Shown in pieces: positions 44,719 to 53,370 of a stretch of 64,000 nucleotides of DNA. The number at the start of each line of letters is the position of its first letter. Position 1 is the first letter of the stretch. A program made the position numbers and the translations under genes. Source of the stretch: Rhizobium sp. NRK18 (GTDB taxonomy: Bacteria; Pseudomonadota; Alphaproteobacteria; Rhizobiales; Rhizobiaceae); assembly GCF_024385575.1 (NCBI RefSeq), contig NZ_JANFMV010000001.1, positions 3,501,681 through 3,565,680 of the forward strand, read 5' to 3'. Under the pieces are notes generated by a model that was not told where the DNA came from, searched no databases, and saw only the letters and a program-made list of their open reading frames with translations.

Positions 44719-45912
44719 ATGCCTCGCCTGAATGCGCTTACCGGACTGGATCCGACCACCGTCATGATCGCGGTCGCCGGCACTGCGGTGCTCGCCGCCC
44801 TTTTACTGCTCATGATCATGGTGAGGACACGCGGCAAGGCGATCCGTGAGCAGCAGGCGGCTCGCGCGCAGATGGTGGAACTCTTGCGCAGCCAGACGGA
44901 GATGCAGGGACGGCTCGCCGCCATGGCGGACGTCTTCGGCACGCGCCAGCAGGAGCTCAACCACGCCATCGGCCACCGCCTCGACGGCATGGCGCACCGG
45001 CTCGGCACGTCGATCAACGAGCAGACGCGGGCGACCGGCGACAATCTGCGCAAGCTGCAGGAACGGCTCGCCGTCATCGACGCGGCACAGAACAATATCC
45101 AGACGCTCGCCAAGGACGTCGTCGGGCTGCAGGCGATCCTCTCCAACAAGCAGACGCGCGGCGCCTTCGGTCAGGCGCGCATGGAGGCGATCATCGCCGA
45201 CGGCCTGCCGATGGGCGGCTATCAGTTTCAGGCGACGCTTTCAAATGGCTCGCGCCCCGACTGCACGGTCACCATGCCGAACGGTGCGCCGGCGCTCGTC
45301 ATCGATGCGAAGTTTCCGCTGGAAGGCTGGAACGCCATGCGCGATGCGGGCCATCCGGACGACCGCAAGGTGCGCGCCACACAGTTCCGGCGCGATCTCG
45401 AGACCCACATCCGCGACATTGCGGAGAAATACCTGATCGCCGGCGAAACGCAGGACATGGCGTTTCTGTTCGTGCCGTCCGAATCGATCTTCGCCAGCAT
45501 TCACGAGGAGTTCGAGGCCGTCGTGCAGAAGGCCCAGCGCAGCCGGGTGATCATCGTCTCGCCGTCGCTCCTGATGCTGTCGATCCAAGTCATCCAGGCG
45601 ATGCTGAAAGACCAGCGCATGCGCGAGCAGGCGCATCTGATCCAGGCCGAAGTCGCCATCCTGATGGATGATCTCGGTCGGCTCGACGACCGCGTGCGCA
45701 AGCTGCAGGCGCATTTCAACATGGCGGAGAAGGACGTCGAGCAGATCCTGACCTCGACGGCGAAACTCACGCGGCGCGGCGACAAGATCGCGGCACTGGA
45801 GCTGCAGCAGCCTCCCTCCCCGCCCGGTCCGTCGTCGACGCCTCCCCGTCCCGACCGCACGGTCGAAAGCAGAACCGGACATTTGACGCTGCGGCTGGTT
45901 GACGAGGAGTAA
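44719..45912 (+). CDS. rmuC: DNA recombination protein RmuC homologue
   Basis: The 397-residue protein has an N-terminal membrane helix (about residues 13-37), a coiled-coil region (about 40-120) and the RmuC domain with nuclease-like residues (LVIDAKFPLEGWNAM, DMAFLFVPSESIFASI). RmuC limits inversions at short inverted repeats in E. coli; its exact biochemistry is unclear. The start codon is taken as ATG 44719; a TTG nine bases earlier would add three residues. The C-terminus ends in a Pro-rich stretch then HLTLRLVDEE. Confidence 0.9.
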   Translation: MPRLNALTGLDPTTVMIAVAGTAVLAALLLLMIMVRTRGKAIREQQAARAQMVELLRSQTEMQGRLAAMADVFGTRQQELNHAIGHRLDGMAHRLGTSINEQTRATGDNLRKLQERLAVIDAAQNNIQTLAKDVVGLQAILSNKQTRGAFGQARMEAIIADGLPMGGYQFQATLSNGSRPDCTVTMPNGAPALVIDAKFPLEGWNAMRDAGHPDDRKVRATQFRRDLETHIRDIAEKYLIAGETQDMAFLFVPSESIFASIHEEFEAVVQKAQRSRVIIVSPSLLMLSIQVIQAMLKDQRMREQAHLIQAEVAILMDDLGRLDDRVRKLQAHFNMAEKDVEQILTSTAKLTRRGDKIAALELQQPPSPPGPSSTPPRPDRTVESRTGHLTLRLVDEE

Positions 45913-45957
45913 TACCGTCGGGCAGTGTCGCGCCGAATTTCAGACAGGATCCCCTTC

Positions 45958-46857
45958 ATGATCACCATCCTCGGCTCCATCAATCTCGATCTCATCGCCA
46001 CCGTCGGCCATCTGCCGAAGCCGGGCGAAACCGTCTCCGGCAACGGCTTTTCCACCGCCGCCGGCGGCAAGGGCTCCAATCAGGCGCTGGCGGCGCGGCG
46101 GGCCGGCTCGACCGTCGAGATGGCCGGTGCGATCGGCCGGGACGAGTTTGCCGGTTCGGCGATCGCCATGCTGAAGGAGGCCGGCACCGGTCTCTCCATG
46201 GTCAAGGAAACGGACGAGCCGACGGGGACCGCCCTCATTCTGGTGGGCGCAGACGGAGAGAACATGATCGCCGTCGTGCCGGGCGCCAACGGCACCGTCA
46301 CCGCGCAGGATGCCGACGCCGCACTTGCGGCCATGTCGAAGGGCGACTTCCTCCTGCTGCAGATGGAAATCCCCGCCCCGACCGTCGAGCATGCCCTTCG
46401 CGCCGCCAAGGCGCGCGGCGTCAAGACCGTGTTCAACACGGCACCGATGAGCGACGAGGCGGCGCGGCTCGCCGAGCTCGCCGACATCGTCATTGCCAAC
46501 GAGACGGAATTTGCCCAGCGCGCCGGCGTCGAGAACCAGACGGCAGACCAGCGCATCGCGGAATTGAAGAGACTGCATGCGGCCACCGGCCAGACGCTGA
46601 TCGTCACGCTTGGCGGGGACGGCGTGATCGCCATGCATGACGGCGGGTTTCACAGCGCCAAGGGTCTCGTCATCGAGCCGGTCGATACGGTCGGCGCCGG
46701 CGACACATTCTGCGGCTACTTCGCCGCCGGCCTCGACCAGGGGCTCGATTTTGCCGCGGCCCTTCGCCGGGCCGCGGCTGCCGGATCGCTTGCCTGCCTG
46801 AAGCCGGGCGCGCAGCCGTCGATCCCGATGGCCGACGAGGTAGCGGCGCGCCTGTAA
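45958..46857 (+). CDS. rbsK: Ribokinase (PfkB family)
   Basis: The 299-residue kinase has ITILGSINLDLIATVGHLP at the N-terminus, the first PfkB signature GGKGSNQALAARRAGS, and the second DTVGAGDTFCGYFAAG with the catalytic Asp. It phosphorylates ribose at O5 (or a related sugar). The start at MITILGS is preferred over the frame's earlier ATG at 45925. It faces a nucleoside hydrolase gene, so ribose freed from nucleosides could feed directly into this enzyme; a ribose transporter is not present here. Confidence 0.92.
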   Translation: MITILGSINLDLIATVGHLPKPGETVSGNGFSTAAGGKGSNQALAARRAGSTVEMAGAIGRDEFAGSAIAMLKEAGTGLSMVKETDEPTGTALILVGADGENMIAVVPGANGTVTAQDADAALAAMSKGDFLLLQMEIPAPTVEHALRAAKARGVKTVFNTAPMSDEAARLAELADIVIANETEFAQRAGVENQTADQRIAELKRLHAATGQTLIVTLGGDGVIAMHDGGFHSAKGLVIEPVDTVGAGDTFCGYFAAGLDQGLDFAAALRRAAAAGSLACLKPGAQPSIPMADEVAARL

Positions 46858-46899
46858 CAGAAGCAATATGGACTGCGGACGATGCGCCAGCGGCACCGT

Positions 46900-46927
46900 C
46901 CCTTCTCCCCGCATGCAGGGAGAGGGG
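46900..46927. terminator. Hairpin between ribokinase and nucleoside hydrolase
   Basis: CCCTTCTCCC pairs with GGGAGAGGGG (10 bp, one G-U) around CGCATGCA. It lies 42 nt after the rbsK stop and 20 nt before the end of the convergent gene. Similar CTTCTCCCC...GGGAGA hairpins recur between genes in rhizobia; only this copy was seen in the window. Confidence 0.6.
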
Positions 46928-46947
46928 ACTTTCCTTTGCCGCTCGCC

Positions 46948-47892
46948 TTACAGGCGGCCCAGCCGCTCGGTCAGCAGATTGAAGAAGCCTTCCGCGTCGG
47001 CGTCGCCGATCACCTTGGCGTTCACCTTGCGGTCGGTCACCTTCCACCAGTCGACGACGGTCATGCCGAGCGTCAGTTCCGACTGCGTCTCGATCTCGAC
47101 ATTGCAGTCTCGTCCGGAGAAGAGCTCCGGCCGGATCAGATAGGCTATGACGGACGGGTCGTGCAGCGGGCCGCCGTCGGAGCCGTATTTCTCGATGTCG
47201 AAGCGCTCGAAGAATTCCAGCATCTCGACCATGACCTTGGCCGCCTTGGTGCCGATCTCCGCCATCCTGGCGACCCGGCGCTTCAATGTCAGCAGCTTGT
47301 GGGTGACGTCGAGCGGCATCATCACGATCGGAATGCCGGCGCGGAACACCACGGCTGCGGCTTCCGGATCGACATAGATGTTGAATTCGGCGGCCGGGGT
47401 GATGTTGCCGACCTCGAAATAGGCGCCGCCCATCATCACCAGCTCCTTCACGCGCGGCGCGATGTCCGGCGCCTTCTGCAGCGCCAGCGCGATGTTGGTC
47501 AGCGGGCCGAGCGTGCAGAGCGTCACCGTGCCTTCCGGCTCGCGGCGCAGCGTGTCGATGATGAAGTCGACGGCATGCCCGTCCTGCAGCGGCATAGTCG
47601 GCTCCCACCATTCCGGGCCGTCCAGACCGGTCTTGCCGTGGACGTGCTCGGCCGTCACCAGCGGCCTTGCGATCGGCTTGTCGGCGCCGGCGAACACCTT
47701 GGTATCGGTCCGGCCGCAGACTTCGCAGAGCAGCCGGACATTGCGGCTGGTCTTCGCCAGCGGCACGTTGCCGGCCACCGCTGTGATGCCCAGAACCTCG
47801 ATCTCCTCCGGGCTGCCGAATGCCAGCATGATGGCGGCGGCGTCATCCTGTCCGGGGTCCGTGTCGATGATGATCTTTCTGGGAGAGGCCAT
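46948..47892 (-). CDS. Nucleoside hydrolase (inosine-uridine preferring type)
   Basis: The 314-residue enzyme carries the calcium-binding N-terminal motif KIIIDTDPGQDDAAAI. It also has the active-site elements MGGAYFEVGNITPAAEFN and the Asp in LHDPSVIAYL. It splits purine or pyrimidine ribonucleosides into base and ribose. The start at MASPRKIII is chosen because the 82 residues upstream look non-coding. It is convergent with ribokinase, which fits nucleoside salvage. Base preference (RihA/B/C or IunH type) is not settled. Confidence 0.9.
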   Translation of the reverse strand: MASPRKIIIDTDPGQDDAAAIMLAFGSPEEIEVLGITAVAGNVPLAKTSRNVRLLCEVCGRTDTKVFAGADKPIARPLVTAEHVHGKTGLDGPEWWEPTMPLQDGHAVDFIIDTLRREPEGTVTLCTLGPLTNIALALQKAPDIAPRVKELVMMGGAYFEVGNITPAAEFNIYVDPEAAAVVFRAGIPIVMMPLDVTHKLLTLKRRVARMAEIGTKAAKVMVEMLEFFERFDIEKYGSDGGPLHDPSVIAYLIRPELFSGRDCNVEIETQSELTLGMTVVDWWKVTDRKVNAKVIGDADAEGFFNLLTERLGRL

Positions 47893-48057
47893 TTTGTCGT
47901 CCTGTCTGGGAGAGTGGCGGCCGCTTGCGGCCCGAGGAAGACCGGATTGAAAAAGACAGACGGGGCGAAAGTCAAGCCGGCATGGCCGACCGAAACCGGC
48001 AGCCGATCCGACGTCCACCAGGTCCTCGCAAAACTTCGCCAAAAGGTGCGGCCTCGT

Positions 48058-48086
48058 GTTGCACGGCGGGCGCGGCATCCCCATAT
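48058..48086 (+). promoter_or_regulatory. Candidate heat-shock (RpoH) promoter of hsp20
   Basis: GTTGCA (48058-48063) and CCCCATAT (48079-48086) are spaced by 15 nt, close to the sigma-32 pattern CTTGAA-N13-17-CCCCATNT. The predicted transcript would start near 48092, giving a 60-nt leader. Confidence 0.55.
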
Positions 48087-48090
48087 TGAC

Positions 48091-48141
48091 CGGCAGCGGA
48101 TGCCGCCCGGCGGGTCCGTCAAGGTCGCTTGAACGCAAGGA
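48091..48141 (+). promoter_or_regulatory. ROSE-type RNA thermometer in the hsp20 leader
   Basis: TCGCTTG (48125-48131) folds on AACG with CAAGGA (48136-48141), hiding the Shine-Dalgarno sequence AAGGA that lies 11 nt before the ATG. The anti-SD strand contains TCGCT, which fits the U(U/C)GCU core of ROSE elements, leaving the expected bulged G. A small upstream hairpin (CGGCA/TGCCG at 48091-48105) precedes it. ROSE elements control small heat-shock genes in Bradyrhizobium, Rhizobium and relatives. Confidence 0.65.
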
Positions 48142-48152
48142 CTTGAAGAACG

Positions 48153-48584
48153 ATGAGCCGCATGCCCCCTTTCGCCAGCCCGCTTCTCCTGGGCTTTGAC
48201 GCCATGGAAAAGACGCTGGAGCGCATCTCCAAGGCGAGCGACGGTTATCCCCCCTACAATATCGAACGCATCGGCGCCGACCGGCGATCCGGCGATCCGG
48301 AGAAGCTGCGCATCACGCTTGCCGTCGCCGGCTTTTCCGAAGACGACCTCGACGTGACGACCGAGGAAAACCAGCTCATCATCCGAGGCCGGCAGATCGA
48401 GCAGGAGGAACGCGACTACCTCTATCGCGGTATTGCCGCCCGCCAGTTCCAGCGCATGTTCGTGCTCGCCGAGGGCATGCAGGTGCTCGGCGCGAGCCTG
48501 CGCAACGGCCTGCTCTGCGTCGACCTTATTCGTCCGGAGCCGGCGCGCATGGTAAAGAAAATTAACATTTCGGTTTCACAGTAG
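48153..48584 (+). CDS. Small heat-shock protein Hsp20 (IbpA/HspH class)
   Basis: The 143-residue chaperone has an alpha-crystallin domain from about residue 40 (PPYNIERIGADRRSG) with DLDVTTEENQLIIRGRQ and the DYLYRGIAARQFQRMF region. The typical A-x-x-x-N-G-L motif reads GASLRNGLLCVDL. The N-terminus (FASPLLLGFDAMEKTLERI) is class A of rhizobial Hsps. It holds unfolded proteins at high temperature. A heat-shock promoter and ROSE hairpin precede it, and a DUF1150 gene follows. Confidence 0.95.
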   Translation: MSRMPPFASPLLLGFDAMEKTLERISKASDGYPPYNIERIGADRRSGDPEKLRITLAVAGFSEDDLDVTTEENQLIIRGRQIEQEERDYLYRGIAARQFQRMFVLAEGMQVLGASLRNGLLCVDLIRPEPARMVKKINISVSQ

Positions 48585-48627
48585 GACAACGGACACAGGT
48601 CCGGTCTCCTGGCTGTGGAGGACTGAA

Positions 48628-48885
48628 ATGCAGATGAAGGCGACCCATTCTAAACTGACGCTCACCGAGTTCGCGCATCTGGGCGAAGGCGAAGTGGGCT
48701 ATATCCGCAAGATGCGTCACGAGGATATTTCGCGCTGCTTCCCGGAAGCGCCGGAAATCGATCCGACGCTGGATCTCTGGGCGCTGTTCGGCGCCGACGG
48801 CACGCCGATCCTGCTGACCGACAATCGCTCCAGCACCTTCTTCAAGGCAGCCGAAGACGAGCTGACACCCGTCAGCCTGCACTGA
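48628..48885 (+). CDS. DUF1150 protein, Hsp20-linked
   Basis: The 85-residue protein matches DUF1150, common in Rhizobiales right after hsp20 genes: EFAHLGEGEVGYIRKM and LWALFGADGTPILLTD are typical. GGAGG lies 8 nt before the ATG. It is probably a heat-shock accessory protein co-transcribed with hsp20 (44-nt gap). No biochemical function is known to me. It is convergent with trmB, whose stop lies 46 nt beyond. Confidence 0.88.
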   Translation: MQMKATHSKLTLTEFAHLGEGEVGYIRKMRHEDISRCFPEAPEIDPTLDLWALFGADGTPILLTDNRSSTFFKAAEDELTPVSLH

Positions 48886-48930
48886 GACAACTGAAAATCA
48901 CCGAAAGCGCCGGCGGCCCGACGCGGCCGC

Positions 48931-49638
48931 TCAAACCCGCCGGAATGTGAGATAGGCCGAAGAGCGACCTTCGCGCTTGGCCTTGGCCTCGTAGCGCGTG
49001 CCCGGCCAGCCGGCATACGGCGTCAGCCAGTCGGACGCATTGCGCGCCGTCCACTCGAAGCCGCCGTGGTCGCGGCAATGGGTCAGCGTCCAGTTGACAT
49101 AGGTATCGATATCTGAGGCGAAGCAGAACAGTCCGCCGGGCTTCAGCACCCGGTGGAAGCGGGCAAGATTGACCTGCGAGACGAAACGGCGCTTCCAATG
49201 CTTCTTCTTCGGCCAGGGATCGGGATAGAGCAGGTCGATGTGATCGACCGAAGCGTCCGGCATCCAGTCGAGAAGCTGCGTCGCGTCGTCGTCATAGACA
49301 CGGATATTGTCGAGCCCCTCATCCTCGCGGACGATCAGGAGCTTGGCCATGGAATTGACGAACGGCTCGACGCCGATGAAGCCGATCTGGGGATTTTCGC
49401 CGGCGCGATGGGCCAGATGCTCGCCGCCGCCGAAACCAATCTCCAGCCGGATCGTCTCGACCGGCCGCGAAAACAGCGCGCGCAAATCCGACGGCGCTTG
49501 CGCCGTCAGATCGATCTTCGCGTCCGGCAGCGCGCCTTCCAGCACATCCTGCTGGTGGCGGCGCAGGGGCTTGCCCTTGCGCCGTCCGAAAAAGGCTTCC
49601 GTTGCCCGCGAGCGGCGCCCGTCATTGTCCATGGTCAT
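48931..49638 (-). CDS. trmB: tRNA (guanine-N7-)-methyltransferase
   Basis: The 235-residue enzyme makes m7G46 in tRNA. The SAM site is [15 protein letters not shown] and the signature [18 protein letters not shown] is exact for TrmB. The C-terminus [20 protein letters not shown] is also characteristic. The ATG overlaps the metK stop (TGATG). ATG 49632 two codons in is an alternative. It forms an operon with metK, its SAM supplier. Confidence 0.96.
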   Translation of the reverse strand: MTMDNDGRRSRATEAFFGRRKGKPLRRHQQDVLEGALPDAKIDLTAQAPSDLRALFSRPVETIRLEIGFGGGEHLAHRAGENPQIGFIGVEPFVNSMAKLLIVREDEGLDNIRVYDDDATQLLDWMPDASVDHIDLLYPDPWPKKKHWKRRFVSQVNLARFHRVLKPGGLFCFASDIDTYVNWTLTHCRDHGGFEWTARNASDWLTPYAGWPGTRYEAKAKREGRSSAYLTFRRV

Positions 49639-50879
49639 CAGGCCTTGATGGCTTCCTTCAGCGGCTTGACGAGGTCGAGGCGCTCCCAGGAGAACGAGCC
49701 GTCACGGCCGGCCTTGCGGCCGAAGTGGCCATAGGCGGAGGTGCGGGCGTAGATCGGCTTGTTGAGATCGAGGTGCCGGCGGATGCCCGACGGCGACAGG
49801 TCGATCACCTTGCGGATCGCCTGCTCGACCTGATCTTCCGTGACGTTCTTGCCGGTGCCGTGCAGGTCAACATAGATCGACAGCGGCTGCGCCACGCCGA
49901 TGGCGTAGGACAGCTGGATCGTGCAGCGCTCGGCGAGGTTTGCCGCCACGACGTTCTTGGCGAGGTAGCGCGCCACATAGGCGGCCGAACGGTCGACCTT
50001 GGTCGTGTCCTTGCCGGAGAAGGCGCCGCCGCCATGGGGAGCCGCGCCGCCATAGGTGTCGACGATGATCTTGCGGCCTGTCAGGCCGGCGTCGCCGTCC
50101 GGGCCGCCGATGACGAACTTGCCGGTCGGGTTGATGTACCAGACGCAATCGTCGGCGATCTTGAGTTCGCCCAGCGCTTCGCGGATATAGGGTTCGACGA
50201 CGGAACGGACCTTCTTGGAATCCCAGGACGCATCGAGATGCTGGGTGGAGAGCACGATCGACACCGCTTCGGCGGCCTTGCCGTCGATGTAGCGAACGGT
50301 GACCTGGCTCTTGGCGTCGGGGCCGAGCTTGGCGGCCTCGCCCTCGCCCTTCTTGCGCGCATCGGCCAGCAGCTGCAGGATCCGGTGCGAATAGTAGATC
50401 GGCGCCGGCATCAGGTCCGGCGTTTCGCGGCAGGCGTAACCGAACATGATGCCCTGGTCGCCGGCACCTTCGTCGCCCTGGCGGTCCGACGCATTGTCTA
50501 CGCCCTGCGCGATGTCGGCAGACTGCGAGTGCAGCAGCACGTCGATCTTGACCGTCTTCCAGTGGAAACCATCCTGCTCGTAGCCGATCGAGCGGATCGC
50601 CTTGCGCGCTGCGGACTTGAACTTCGACGGGTTGATGACGTCGTTGCCGTTCTTGTCCTTCTTCATCAGGCTTGGCGGCACACGCACCTCACCGGCGATG
50701 ATCACGCGGTTGGTGGTCGCCAGCGTTTCGCAGGCAATGCGGACGCCCCAGGGATCGACGCCGGTCTTGGCGGCTTCGCGGTAGACGAGGTCGACGATCT
50801 CGTCCGAAATGCGGTCGCAAACCTTGTCGGGATGGCCTTCGGAAACGGACTCGCTGGTAAACAGATAGTTAGCGCGCAT
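49638..50879 (-). CDS. metK: S-adenosylmethionine synthase
   Basis: The 413-residue enzyme makes SAM from methionine and ATP. It has [20 protein letters not shown] at the N-terminus, [15 protein letters not shown], and the P-loop-like [19 protein letters not shown]. It carries the alphaproteobacterial insertion ([15 protein letters not shown]). An AT-rich palindrome 74-93 nt upstream is a candidate operator. It leads a two-gene operon with trmB. Confidence 0.97.
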   Translation of the reverse strand: MRANYLFTSESVSEGHPDKVCDRISDEIVDLVYREAAKTGVDPWGVRIACETLATTNRVIIAGEVRVPPSLMKKDKNGNDVINPSKFKSAARKAIRSIGYEQDGFHWKTVKIDVLLHSQSADIAQGVDNASDRQGDEGAGDQGIMFGYACRETPDLMPAPIYYSHRILQLLADARKKGEGEAAKLGPDAKSQVTVRYIDGKAAEAVSIVLSTQHLDASWDSKKVRSVVEPYIREALGELKIADDCVWYINPTGKFVIGGPDGDAGLTGRKIIVDTYGGAAPHGGGAFSGKDTTKVDRSAAYVARYLAKNVVAANLAERCTIQLSYAIGVAQPLSIYVDLHGTGKNVTEDQVEQAIRKVIDLSPSGIRRHLDLNKPIYARTSAYGHFGRKAGRDGSFSWERLDLVKPLKEAIKA

Positions 50880-50952
50880 GCGGGATTTCCCTCAATGAAT
50901 CTAGGCGCAAACTGTGTAGTCATTCCGGCGCGAGATGACAAGCGCAGAAGGA

Positions 50953-50972
50953 CATAAATATATCTTTATATG
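50953..50972. promoter_or_regulatory. Imperfect palindrome upstream of metK, candidate SAH-responsive operator
   Basis: CATAAATATATCTTTATATG has 14 of 20 positions symmetric. It lies 74-93 nt before the metK start and just upstream of a possible -35/-10 pair (TTGTCA/TACACA on the minus strand). As I recall, ArsR-type SahR/SamR regulators of proteobacterial metK bind ATAAAGATATCTTTAT-like sites, which this resembles. The match was made from memory. Confidence 0.45.
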
Positions 50973-50997
50973 ACCGATTTCCGGGGCCAAAGCACAA

Positions 50998-51022
50998 AAA
51001 AAGCGGCCAAATGCCGCTTTTT
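50998..51022 (-). terminator. Terminator of the phrR/praR-like gene
   Basis: AAAAAGCGGC (50998-51007) and GCCGCTTTTT (51013-51022) form a 10-bp stem with loop CAAAT. The A/T arms give a T-run on both strands, so it works for the minus-strand regulator gene and in reverse. Confidence 0.88.
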
Positions 51023-51051
51023 CTGCAAGTGCTGTTAGCGATCTCCGTCGC

Positions 51052-51471
51052 TTACTCGCTCTCGGCCTCGGCGGCCAGCGCCTTGACCAGGTCGACGAGC
51101 TTGCGGCGCACCTTCGGGTCGCTGATCTTCACGAAGGCGCGGTTGAGCTGCAGACCTTCCGACGAGGACAGGAAATCCACCACATAATTGGAACTGGACG
51201 CTTCGGCCATGCCGGACGGGCCAACCGACTGGTCACCGGGGGCGTCCTCAAAGAAGAAGGAGACCGGAACGTTCAGAATACCGGAGATATTCTGCAGACG
51301 GCTGGCGCCGACCCGGTTCGTGCCCTTCTCGTATTTCTGGATCTGCTGGAACGTGATGCCCAGCGCTTCGCCCAACTTTTCCTGACTCATTCCCAACATC
51401 GTGCGACGCAGCCGTATGCGGCTGCCGACATGCACATCGATCGGATTCGGCTTTTTCTTGTTTTCTACCAT
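51052..51471 (-). CDS. XRE-family regulator, PhrR/PraR-like
   Basis: The 139-residue protein has a HTH_3 domain at about residues 15-72 (VGSRIRLRRTMLGMSQEKLG, then ITFQQIQKYEKGTNRVGASR), typical of the rhizobial PhrR/PraR group. phrR was described next to actA (lnt) in Ensifer medicae as low-pH-induced; PraR in Azorhizobium and R. leguminosarum controls colonisation and biofilm genes. The conserved location directly upstream of lnt supports orthology. The C-terminal half has FFFEDAPGDQ and EGLQLNRAFVKI. The exact regulon here is not known. Confidence 0.85.
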   Translation of the reverse strand: MVENKKKPNPIDVHVGSRIRLRRTMLGMSQEKLGEALGITFQQIQKYEKGTNRVGASRLQNISGILNVPVSFFFEDAPGDQSVGPSGMAEASSSNYVVDFLSSSEGLQLNRAFVKISDPKVRRKLVDLVKALAAEAESE

Positions 51472-51610
51472 AGTTTGTTCCAGTTGCCTTCATCGCTATA
51501 GCCCGCTGCCCGTCAAGCTCGAAAGGTGTTCAACCGACCAGACGCGATTGTCACCACAGACCTTATCAAGACTGCCAATTTTCGCACTATGCAATTTTAG
51601 GGGTTTTTGG

Positions 51611-53200
51611 TCAATTCTTGTTAGAAACAAAACTTACACGCGAAAGCGTCGCAATTGTGATTGAAATTGCAAGAAGCGTCCAAAATGCATAACGGCGTAT
51701 TAAGTCGTCCGACGTTATTTCAGAACTTCTAGTAAAACTTGTATCTATAAATCCTCTTTTGCCGGACCCGAGCCCGGCGACGACGCGGCCGTAAGGGTCG
51801 ACAAGCGCCGATATGCCATTATTGGCGGCCCGGATCAGCGGCATGCCGAGTTCGACCGCCCGGACGCGGGCCTGGAGGAAATGCTGATAGGGTCCGGGCG
51901 TATCGCCGAACCAAGCGTCATTGGTAACGTTCAGGAGCGCGTCGGCGACCCCTGCCGCGTCCTGCATCTCGCCCGGGAAGATGATTTCGTAGCAGATCAG
52001 CGGATAGAAGGTCATGCCGTCGGGCAGTTTCAGGAGCGACCGCGTGTTCCCGGACGAATAGCCGCCGGGCATCTCCGAAACATTGGCGATGCCGTAATCG
52101 TCGAGAACATCCTCGAACGGCACATATTCACCGAAGGGAACGAGATGCACCTTGTCGGACGCCGCCACGATCTGTCCGTCGTCGTCGATGACATAGATGG
52201 AATTGTAGTAGCGGGGCGGCGTGCCCGGCAGCATGTCCTCGGAGCGGACCGCGCCGGCAATGAGGATCTGCCCCGGCTTCAGGACGTCGGCGATCCGCGT
52301 CAGTGCGTCGGGATTCTGGGTGAGGATGAAGGGAATGGAGGTTTCCGGCCAGACAATGATCTTCGGCTCCGGCTTGCCGTCCGCCGGCGGCGCCGACGAC
52401 AGCGCCAGATGCTCCTCGAAGATCGAGGCGCGTTCCTTGTCGTCGAGCTTCTTCGACTGGTCGATGTCCGGCTGCACCAGACGGACGGCAACGGCATCGC
52501 CCTTGACGTCCGGCGCGGCCTCAAGCCGGTAGGCACCGTAACCGATGTGCAGCAGCCCGATCAGGCAGGCGATGACGATGCCGGTGCGGCGCGACCCCGG
52601 CGATCCGAGGAGCGCGGGTGCGGCGAATACTAAGACGGCAAGCAGCGTCACGCCGAACAGGCCGATGACGTGCGCCGACTGCATCATCACCGGGATCGGC
52701 ATGGCGCCGTATCCGATCGCATTCCAGGGAAAGCCGGTCAGGAGAACGCTTCTCAGCCATTCGGCAAGGCCAAATGCCGCCGCCAGGGCTGCAAGCCTGC
52801 CCCAGCCTTCCGACCACAACAGGCCGGCCGCCGCCGTCGCCAGTCCGTAGTATATCGCCAGCACCGCCGGCAGGCCGAGCACGGCGAAGGGGATCGCCCA
52901 GGCAAAGCCCTCCGCATCGACCAGCAACGCATTGCCGAGCCACCAGAGGCCGGCCACGAAATAGCCGAGGCCGAACAGCCAGCCGGTGGCGAAATCGGCG
53001 CGCAGGCGTCCCCACACGCCGCCATATTCATCGCCGGCATTGCCGTCCATCAGCCATGTCAGGATCGTGAAGGAGACGAACAGGGCGGCGAAGAAACCCA
53101 AGGGCGGCAGCGCCAGCACCCCGACCGCACCGGCGAGAATGGCGACCAGCGCCCGCCGAAATCCCCACAGGAGCATGATCCTGTTTGCGAGCCCTTGCAT
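51611..53200 (-). CDS. lnt: Apolipoprotein N-acyltransferase
   Basis: The 529-residue inner-membrane enzyme adds the third acyl chain to lipoproteins. About six N-terminal helices precede a nitrilase-like domain with the Glu-Lys-Cys triad: Glu in WPETSIPF, Lys in DKVHLVPFGEY, Cys in PLICYEIIFP. The start at MQGLANRIML is preferred. The homologous gene is actA in Ensifer, needed for acid tolerance. It lies downstream of corC and upstream of the phrR-like gene; a 139-nt gap follows its stop. Confidence 0.95.
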   Translation of the reverse strand: MQGLANRIMLLWGFRRALVAILAGAVGVLALPPLGFFAALFVSFTILTWLMDGNAGDEYGGVWGRLRADFATGWLFGLGYFVAGLWWLGNALLVDAEGFAWAIPFAVLGLPAVLAIYYGLATAAAGLLWSEGWGRLAALAAAFGLAEWLRSVLLTGFPWNAIGYGAMPIPVMMQSAHVIGLFGVTLLAVLVFAAPALLGSPGSRRTGIVIACLIGLLHIGYGAYRLEAAPDVKGDAVAVRLVQPDIDQSKKLDDKERASIFEEHLALSSAPPADGKPEPKIIVWPETSIPFILTQNPDALTRIADVLKPGQILIAGAVRSEDMLPGTPPRYYNSIYVIDDDGQIVAASDKVHLVPFGEYVPFEDVLDDYGIANVSEMPGGYSSGNTRSLLKLPDGMTFYPLICYEIIFPGEMQDAAGVADALLNVTNDAWFGDTPGPYQHFLQARVRAVELGMPLIRAANNGISALVDPYGRVVAGLGSGKRGFIDTSFTRSSEITSDDLIRRYAFWTLLAISITIATLSRVSFVSNKN

Positions 53201-53370
53201 GCCTGGTCCCCATCTTCCTGATGCCGGTCCCCGCATTCATCGGCAGAGCCCGGCAAAGTCACCGCCGAATCACTCCGGCAGTCTTCCAAAAAAAGCAGGG
53301 CTTGTCGCGCAATCCGGCCGTTCGCGACCTTTGATCGCGGCCGGCCTCCACCAATTCGTCAAGAGATTGC

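Noticed and set aside
46900..46927. Hairpin as a copy of a rhizobial mosaic repeat (RIME-like) family
   Set aside because: It resembles such elements, but only one short copy is seen in the window, so it is reported as a terminator only.
50880..51051. SAM riboswitch before metK
   Set aside because: The region lacks the conserved cores of the SAM classes I could compare from memory; the palindrome fits a protein operator better.
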